DNA of 64,000 nucleotides, taken from NCBI GenBank assembly GCA_013397075.1, contig VWZS01000638.1, positions 2,430,825 to 2,494,824 on the forward strand. The letters run 5' to 3'. Numbering within the stretch: position 1 is the first letter of the stretch; each line of letters starts with the position of its first letter. The notes beneath the pieces are model-generated. The model was not told the origin of the DNA and made no database searches. It was given only the letters and a program-made list of their open reading frames with translations. Source of the DNA: Rhabdornis inornatus (lineage: Eukaryota > Chordata > Aves > Passeriformes > Rhabdornithidae). Shown piece by piece: positions 61,101 to 64,000 of the stretch. Position numbers and translations under genes: made by a program.

Positions 61101-62086
61101 TATAGTAGAACCCCGCCCCCATCTACATACACATCCAGGGCAATGTGCTCCCACCGTTCATTCATCCTCATTTTTTTTTTTGGCACTGCTGGTTGCATTT
61201 CCAAAAGGCTTGTGTTAAATCTCCTTATGCTAACGCCTTCCATGCAGATACCATCGGAGGATTGCTGTCCTCACACAAAACTGAACAGCCAAACACGAAA
61301 CAATGAATAATCTCTAGGGAAGAAAACAATCCCCCAGGCCTCGTTCAACGTGCCAGACCTGCACATCTGCGCAATTTGGACTGGACAAGGCTTTCAGGGA
61401 GCAGTTACTTGCACGAGTTCTGCTATCTATATATGCAACAAGACATAAAGAGAATGGCTTGAAACATATGGTCAGAGCTGTAAAAGACTAAATCATGGGG
61501 TGCAGAGGAATTTAGGCCATCAACTTCACCCCTGAGCAGCCCCCACCATCCCCGAGCTACGAACTGGCGATGAGACGGTCACAAATTAAACAGGCCAGAG
61601 CGGGGGGCTTCTCTCTGGCACTGGGAACGAGCATGGTCCGTTCTAACTGAGAAGACAGCCTTCAGCTTCTCGCAGGGCAAACCCAGCACGAGGGAGGCAG
61701 ACAAGGGCTGCATCACATTGTTCATGACACGCGATTACGGGGCACTACCACAGCATCGCTGTGCAGCTTCCAGGCACATCCCTGCAAGATGCAGCGCCCA
61801 GATGATGGCTGCATCCTCTGCACCCACACCGAGCCCTTTCCCGACCCTGCCGTGCCTGTACGCGCTTTGCTCAATCCTCGGCACAGACCATACTCATCAC
61901 AACCAGGAAAAAAGCCGCTCCCGCCATCCCCCTCCTTGCTCAGACCCTGGTTGCCCCCGACCGGTTGGCTCCGGGCTCGGCTGGGCGCAGCACGGCGGGA
62001 CCCGGGTCCGCGGCCGCCCCTCCCGCGCCACTCACCGCAGCCGTGGTGCAGATGGTCCGCAGCAGCCGGGGGGCTGCCCGCAGCAT
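34054..62086 (-). CDS. ALDH1L2: ALDH1L2, mitochondrial 10-formyltetrahydrofolate dehydrogenase, complete, 23 coding exons, 922 aa
   Basis: This enzyme oxidises 10-formyl-THF to THF and CO2 with NADP+ in the mitochondrial matrix, part of one-carbon metabolism. Twenty-three minus-strand exons join without a phase error to 2769 nt, close to the human length of 923 aa. The order is: an Arg/Ala/Leu presequence (MLRAAPRLLRTICTTAA); a formyltransferase-type hydrolase domain, about 22-330, with His128 in IIYHPS and Asp164 in DDGLDTG; a carrier domain with Ser375 in SGASSM, the predicted 4'-phosphopantetheine site; and an aldehyde dehydrogenase domain, about 435-922. In the last, PWNYP is at 593-597, GFTGST at 668-673, Glu693 in LELGG and Cys727 in GENC. 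The His/Asp spacing (36) and Glu/Cys spacing (34) equal those of ALDH1L1. The presequence separates it from cytosolic ALDH1L1. Confidence 0.99.
35076..35275 (-). CDS. ALDH1L2: ALDH1L2 exon 22 (residues 838-904)
   Basis: The exon is 200 nt and encodes DVDGVLQRANATEYGLASGV, then EKLEAGTVFINTYNKTDVAA and PFGGFKLSGFGKDL. Confidence 0.97.
36271..36376 (-). CDS. ALDH1L2: ALDH1L2 exon 21 (residues 803-837), EESFGPV motif
   Basis: It encodes GFFMEPTVFTDVEDHMYIAQ followed by EESFGPVMVISKFKN. The E-x-FGPV motif contacts the nicotinamide ribose. The donor is GTATGT. Confidence 0.97.
36921..37086 (-). CDS. ALDH1L2: ALDH1L2 exon 20 (residues 748-802)
   Basis: The exon is 166 nt and encodes VEEIKKMKIGDPLDRSTDHG, PQNHKAHLEKLLQYCETGVK and EGATLVYGGRQVCRP. 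Confidence 0.97.
37840..37938 (-). CDS. ALDH1L2: ALDH1L2 exon 19 (residues 715-747), catalytic Cys727
   Basis: The exon is 99 nt, phase 0, and encodes GMGAVYFNKGENCIAAGRLF followed by VEESIHDEFVKKV. Cys727 is the nucleophile. Confidence 0.97.
38149..38175. repeat. (ATTG)n tetranucleotide microsatellite
   Basis: Nearly seven perfect tetranucleotide units lie in the intron between ALDH1L2 exons 19 and 18. A likely length-polymorphic marker. Confidence 0.9.
38445..38541 (-). CDS. ALDH1L2: ALDH1L2 exon 18 (residues 682-714), catalytic Glu693
   Basis: It encodes SAAANLKKVSLELGGKSPLI followed by IFSDCELDRAVKM. Glu693 in LELGGKSP is the general base. The N-terminal SAAANL differs from the family's SCAxSN. 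Confidence 0.97.
38804..38897 (-). CDS. ALDH1L2: ALDH1L2 exon 17 (residues 651-681), coenzyme-binding GFTGST
   Basis: It encodes GGLVGQHLSEHPDVRKVGFT followed by GSTPTGKQIMK. The GxTGS-type turn binds the NADP+ phosphate region. Confidence 0.97.
39580..39667 (-). CDS. ALDH1L2: ALDH1L2 exon 16 (residues 622-650)
   Basis: It encodes VTPLTSLKFAELSAKAGFPK followed by GVINILPGS, and ends one base into a Gly codon. Confidence 0.97.
40054..40159 (-). CDS. ALDH1L2: ALDH1L2 exon 15 (residues 586-621), PWNYP motif
   Basis: It encodes GVCAIIIPWNYPLMMLAWKS and AACLAAGNTLVLKPAQ. Asn595 of PWNYP is the oxyanion-hole Asn of aldehyde dehydrogenases, and KPAQ contributes to coenzyme binding. Confidence 0.97.
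40266..40336 (-). CDS. ALDH1L2: ALDH1L2 exon 14 (residues 563-585)
   Basis: A short 71-nt exon encoding GATIPINQARPNHNLTFTKK followed by EPI. Donor GTGAGT starts at 40265. Confidence 0.96.
41072..41222 (-). CDS. ALDH1L2: ALDH1L2 exon 13 (residues 512-562), followed by a GC donor
   Basis: It encodes LADLMEEHQEELATIESIDS and GMSVQTFRYFAGWCDKIQ. The downstream splice site reads CAG|GCAAGT, a non-canonical GC donor with an otherwise perfect consensus. Protein continuity with exon 14 (IQ-GATIPINQ) fixes this position. Confidence 0.95.
42695..42822 (-). CDS. ALDH1L2: ALDH1L2 exon 12 (residues 470-511)
   Basis: It encodes VIASVSSASLADVDKAVAAA and KEAFENGEWGKMNARERGRI. Acceptor AG is at 42824-42823 and donor GTAAAT starts at 42694. 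Confidence 0.97.
44002..44121 (-). CDS. ALDH1L2: ALDH1L2 exon 11 (residues 430-469)
   Basis: The exon is 120 nt, phase 0, and encodes VSKNLNNMTVNMPYQCFING and QFIDADDGKTFDTVNPADGS, the start of the aldehyde dehydrogenase domain. Confidence 0.97.
44408..44555 (-). CDS. ALDH1L2: ALDH1L2 exon 10 (residues 380-429)
   Basis: The exon is 148 nt and encodes MLEEIKQKHSGLQLQNEDVY and MATKFADFIQMVVRKLRGED. It completes the carrier-like domain. Confidence 0.97.
45379..45470 (-). CDS. ALDH1L2: ALDH1L2 exon 9 (residues 350-379), phosphopantetheine carrier site
   Basis: It encodes AIWKGILSNVSMIEDSTDFF followed by KSGASSMHVV. Ser375, the second Ser of GASSM, is the predicted attachment site of the swinging arm that connects the two active sites. 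Confidence 0.97.
46874..46999 (-). CDS. ALDH1L2: ALDH1L2 exon 8 (residues 308-349)
   Basis: The exon is 126 nt and encodes VLVRNLQFEDGRMIPASKYF and SADETTALELTEEEKKIAED. It links the hydrolase domain to the carrier domain. The donor GTAATT is weaker than its neighbours. Confidence 0.95.
47386..47520 (-). CDS. ALDH1L2: ALDH1L2 exon 7 (residues 263-307)
   Basis: The exon is 135 nt, phase 0 at both ends, and encodes MVTFYGSSLLGASVPAGQEL and ASRPGLVTKNGLVVFGNDGK. It begins with a Met codon, which is an internal residue and not a start. Confidence 0.97.
48288..48377 (-). CDS. ALDH1L2: ALDH1L2 exon 6 (residues 233-262)
   Basis: The exon is 90 nt, phase 0 at both ends, and encodes ISWDQPATALHNWIRGHDKV followed by PGAWTTINGQ. 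Confidence 0.97.
48640..49190 (-). mobile_element. Probable endogenous-retrovirus solo LTR, sense to ALDH1L2
   Basis: Read on the minus strand, the block has the promoter and polyadenylation layout of an LTR. A TATA box (AGTATATAAG, 48870-48861) is followed by AATAAA at 48831-48826 and again at 48762-48757. A U5-like end then reads CCTGGCACTTGTGAATACAA. A plausible 5' edge begins TGTCC near 49182. No primer-binding site or internal coding sequence follows, so it would be a solo LTR. Target-site duplications were not found and the edges are approximate. Coding capacity: none. Confidence 0.6.
49413..49514 (-). CDS. ALDH1L2: ALDH1L2 exon 5 (residues 199-232)
   Basis: The exon is 102 nt, phase 0 at both ends, and encodes VEAVNLIADGKAPRIPQPEE followed by GATYEGIQKKENAE. 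Confidence 0.97.
50344..50509 (-). CDS. ALDH1L2: ALDH1L2 exon 4 (residues 143-198), Asp164
   Basis: The exon is 166 nt and encodes TLIQGDKKAGFTIFWADDGL, DTGPVLLQRECDVGQNDTVD and DLYNRFLFPEGIKAM. Asp164 in LDTG is the second hydrolase catalytic residue. Confidence 0.97.
52535..52625 (-). repeat. CR1 LINE 3'-end fragment
   Basis: It reads atcacagaatattctgagtt, then ggaagagacccacaaggacc and atcaagtccaactcttgaat. This is the reverse complement of the CR1 3' terminus, about 90 bp long. Confidence 0.85.
53565..53625. repeat. AT-rich inverted repeats
   Basis: Arms AATAATAAT and ATTATTATT flank a 3-base spacer (aataataatataattattat). A second imperfect hairpin with cataatatta and tattattatg follows. 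The region could extrude as a cruciform; no gene function is implied. Confidence 0.7.
54126..54360 (-). CDS. ALDH1L2: ALDH1L2 exon 3 (residues 65-142), hydrolase active site His128
   Basis: The exon is 235 nt and includes AELNVLPFCTQFIPMDVI and KHGSIIYHPSILPRHRGASA. His128 of YHPS corresponds to the catalytic His106 of ALDH1L1. Donor GTGAGT starts at 54125. Confidence 0.97.
54361..56124. other. ALDH1L2 intron between exons 3 and 2
   Basis: It contains an A-run at about 55268-55281. Otherwise I see no recognisable repeat or RNA gene. Confidence 0.6.
56125..56266 (-). CDS. ALDH1L2: ALDH1L2 exon 2 (residues 18-64)
   Basis: It encodes AYQHKLKLALIGQSIFGQEV and YNNLRKEGHKIVGVFTVPDK, the start of the hydrolase domain. 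Acceptor AG is at 56268-56267 and donor GTAAGT starts at 56124. Confidence 0.97.
56267..62035. other. ALDH1L2 intron 1
   Basis: This 5.8-kb intron follows the presequence exon. A 17-bp segment, atatagcaccagagtgg, is repeated at 59985-60001 and 60004-60020. An inverted repeat, catgcat...atgcatg, lies nearby at about 59957-59975. Sequence becomes GC-rich from about 61.9 kb, entering the CpG island. No extra exon was recognised. Confidence 0.6.
62036..62086 (-). CDS. ALDH1L2: ALDH1L2 exon 1 (residues 1-17, mitochondrial presequence)
   Basis: Start codon 62084-62086; encodes MLRAAPRLLRTICTTAA, basic and amphipathic with no acidic residue, as expected for matrix import. It ends in phase 0 before donor GTGAGT at 62035. 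The start is set by phase agreement with exon 2 and by the presequence character. Upstream sequence is cut by a gap from 62125. Confidence 0.9.
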
Positions 62087-62124
62087 CTTGCGGCCGTCCT
62101 GCCAGCACCGAGCCACCTCCGCGG

Positions 62125-62281
62125 NNNNNNNNNNNNNNNNNNNNNNNNNNNNNNNNNNNNNNNNNNNNNNNNNNNNNNNNNNNNNNNNNNNNNNNNNNNN
62201 NNNNNNNNNNNNNNNNNNNNNNNNNNNNNNNNNNNNNNNNNNNNNNNNNNNNNNNNNNNNNNNNNNNNNNNNNNNNNNNNN
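62125..62281. other. Assembly gap (157 N)
   Basis: A run of 157 Ns in the ALDH1L2 promoter. The open frames crossing it are meaningless. Confidence 1.
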
Positions 62282-62464
62282 GCAGGGCTCGCGGGGCCGT
62301 GCGGCCTCGGCCGGGAGGGGACGGCAGCGGCGGGCAGCCAGGCGAGGGCCGCTGCCCCCCGATCCCAGCGTGGAGGCTGAGCCCTCCCGCTGCTGCAGCC
62401 CAGGGGCCCCGGGGCAGGGACCAGCGGGGTGGCGTGGGGGGCTCCCGGCCCGCGAGCACTGGAG

Positions 62465-62590
62465 TCACAGAATCACAGAATCGTTAGGCTTGGAAGGATC
62501 CTCTGGAGAGCATCCAATCCAACCCCCCTGCCACGGCAGCGTCACCTAGAACAGATCCCGCAAGAGCTTCTCCAGGTGGGGTTTGAATGT
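62465..62590 (-). repeat. CR1 LINE 3' end (left part of an interrupted copy)
   Basis: It starts with the diagnostic tail tcacagaatcacagaatcgt, then taggcttggaaggatcctct, and continues tccaatccaacccccctgcc to gcttctccaggtggggtttg. It directly bounds the ALDH1L2 CpG island. Confidence 0.9.
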
Positions 62591-63065
62591 CTCATGTGAG
62601 AAGATAAGAACTGGGCACTGCACAGTTCAACACGAATCACGGAAATGCCACTTTAACCCTAATATACAATTTCTCTACCCCCACATGGGATCACGCAGCT
62701 CGTGGTTGGTAAAAGCCTTCTTGCACAAGGCAAACATGTTGGCTTTTCCATTGTTCATTGGCTTCAGAGTTTCTTGCCATTCACCTATCACATTCAGCTC
62801 TTTTTATCTCACCTCTTNCGAGCGCCTCGTCTGATGCAACCCGCGCCGATGCCGCTGGCGCCGGGCCAGCGCCTGTATCCGCGGCGGCGCAACCCCGCCC
62901 GGGCCCGCGGCCACCGNTTTATCTCACCTCTTGTTTTCTTGGTAAGCAACAGCTGCCGTTCTTCTTATCTCTCTTTCAAGGTAACTTCAAGGGCCTAGCT
63001 CGGGCTCACAAAAGCATTCTGATATCTTTCCTGGCTCGTTCACTAGACGTCCAGTTTCCTCTAAA
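62591..63065. mobile_element. Insertion splitting a CR1 copy; possible LTR
   Basis: CR1 stops after ggtttgaatgtctc and resumes near 63066 with atccatggagagacactccc, as if about 475 bp had been inserted. Read on the minus strand the insert begins near TGTTTTTAGAGGAAACTGG, and it contains AAGTTACCTTGAAAGAGAG, which recalls avian retroviral LTRs. This classification is tentative. The insert also carries the N-bounded GC-rich fragment. Confidence 0.4.
62818..62917. other. GC-rich 98-bp fragment between single Ns (probable misplaced sequence)
   Basis: Ns at 62818 and 62917 enclose 98 bases of CpG-dense sequence inside AT-rich surroundings. The same 15 bases, tttatctcacctctt, occur immediately on both outer sides (62803-62817 and 62918-62932), as if two overlapping contig ends were joined around a foreign scrap. 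Confidence 0.8.
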
Positions 63066-63560
63066 AACATTCCCACATCCATGGAGAGACACTCCCTGGG
63101 CAGCCTGTTTGAGTGATCAGCCACCCTCAACGTACAGAAGTTCTTCCTCATGCTGAGATGAAACTTCTTGTGGTATAGTTTATGGCCATTGCTCCTCGCT
63201 GCTGGGCACCACTGAAGAAAGTCCAGCACCAGTCTGTAAGCACCCATCTTTGAGGTATTTATAAGCATTAATGAGATCCCTTCTCAGCCTTCTCTAGACT
63301 GACACAGACTCAGCTCCCACAGCTCTTGTAAGAAAAATGCTCCAGATCCCTCATCATCTCTGTGGCTCTCCACTGCACCCTCTCCAGTAACTCCTCGTCT
63401 TTCGTGTATTCAGGGCCACCCAGGCCGCTCAGGTGGCATTTTGGGGTCTGAGATGTGTGCAGTGTCCCCAGCAGTGCTCTAGCCATTTACAGCTTGGGGG
63501 GACAGAACCCCTCACCTTTACCTCTGCCTTCTCTACCGAGGCTGTTGGCAAAACTTTCTC
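63066..63560 (-). repeat. CR1 LINE (right part of an interrupted copy)
   Basis: It continues CR1 in the same orientation: acgtacagaagttcttcctc, ggtatttataagcattaatg, agatcccttctcagccttct and ccactgcaccctctccagta. The right boundary is approximate. Confidence 0.8.
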
Positions 63561-64000
63561 TTGACTCTGCTGCGGCAGTCAAAGATCATGTAGATTATCA
63601 GCATTAATTTTTGGTTTATTGCATGCCAGTAATGGGGTTAAAAAACGTTAAGGACTTACTGGAAATCCATATAACCACCTTTGCCAAGTATTATTAAAGC
63701 AGCTCGCTCTACTTAACCATTTCTTAAAAATCCACCTCTTGAGTTCTATTGGTAAAAATGTGTTTCAATTTCAATATTATTTGAAAGCTACAACAAAATC
63801 TTCTTGTCAGAGGTGTGGAGAAGACCTTGACAATACAAATTCAAGGTGCTAAAAAGACCAGAAAGCAAGTGAAAATTATCCCGAAAAGGACATGAATAGC
63901 AAAAGCAAGAGTAGACAGCACGGCAGTAATATAAGCATCTTTGCAAATTAGGTCAGGTTTAAACCCCAGCAACACAAAGAACATGGGTGTGTAATAAACT
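63561..64000. other. Intergenic sequence upstream of ALDH1L2
   Basis: I see no exon, RNA gene or repeat that I can name. By human synteny WASHC4 would be expected further right, outside the window. Confidence 0.6.

Larger units (their letters stand above)
61930..62460. promoter_or_regulatory. ALDH1L2: CpG-island promoter of ALDH1L2 (interrupted by a sequence gap)
   Basis: This GC-rich, CpG-rich block brackets exon 1. The 157-N gap at 62125-62281 begins 39 bp upstream of the start codon, so the 5' UTR and probably the transcription start are missing. On the far side the island ends abruptly at a CR1 copy from 62465. Confidence 0.75.

Noticed and set aside
61718..62549. Long open frames on both strands across the 157-N gap
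   Set aside because: The Ns hide stop codons and the flanks are CpG island. Only 62036-62086 on the minus strand is coding.
62819..62916. Possible coding exon starting with a Met codon in the GC-rich scrap
   Set aside because: It is enclosed by Ns with no splice sites or continuity to either side. It cannot be assigned to any gene from this window.
1..64000. CRISPR arrays, bacterial operons, tRNA or rRNA genes
   Set aside because: The window is vertebrate nuclear DNA. No regularly spaced repeat array or recognisable tRNA/rRNA sequence was seen.

Overview
The window is vertebrate nuclear DNA, most likely from a bird. It is AT-rich, with three GC-rich CpG-island promoters. It carries several copies of the 3' end of the CR1 LINE, the main interspersed repeat of birds, and one probable endogenous-retrovirus solo LTR. 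The genes are split into short exons with good splice sites. I did not identify the species.

Three protein genes account for the coding content, in the same order and orientation as I recall for human 12q23.3: SLC41A2 (minus), NOPCHAP1/C12orf45 (plus), ALDH1L2 (minus). (1) SLC41A2, a Mg2+ transporter, fills about 1-25.3 kb. Its first seven coding exons (4513-18849, about 418 codons) are present; the last roughly 155 codons should lie beyond the left edge. Its CpG-island promoter is at about 24.8-25.4 kb. (2) NOPCHAP1, a small acidic chaperone for box C/D snoRNP assembly, is complete in four exons (28029-31800, 153 aa). Its promoter sits directly beside a CR1 copy. (3) ALDH1L2, the mitochondrial 10-formyltetrahydrofolate dehydrogenase, is complete in 23 coding exons (34054-62086, 922 aa). 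All reading phases join, from a mitochondrial presequence through the formyltransferase, carrier and aldehyde dehydrogenase parts. NOPCHAP1 and ALDH1L2 converge tail to tail with about 2.25 kb between stop codons.

The genes do not form a functional unit. They are a magnesium carrier, a nucleolar RNP assembly factor and a mitochondrial folate enzyme kept in conserved synteny. I found no previously undescribed system. The most useful observations are structural: a GC-AG intron in ALDH1L2, a 20-bp duplicated splice donor in NOPCHAP1, a sense-oriented LTR with its own poly(A) signals inside ALDH1L2, a G-quadruplex motif between the convergent genes, and several assembly defects. The defects are a 529-bp exact duplication bounded by single Ns at the NOPCHAP1 promoter, a 98-bp GC-rich fragment between single Ns at 62.8 kb, and a 157-N gap in the ALDH1L2 promoter.
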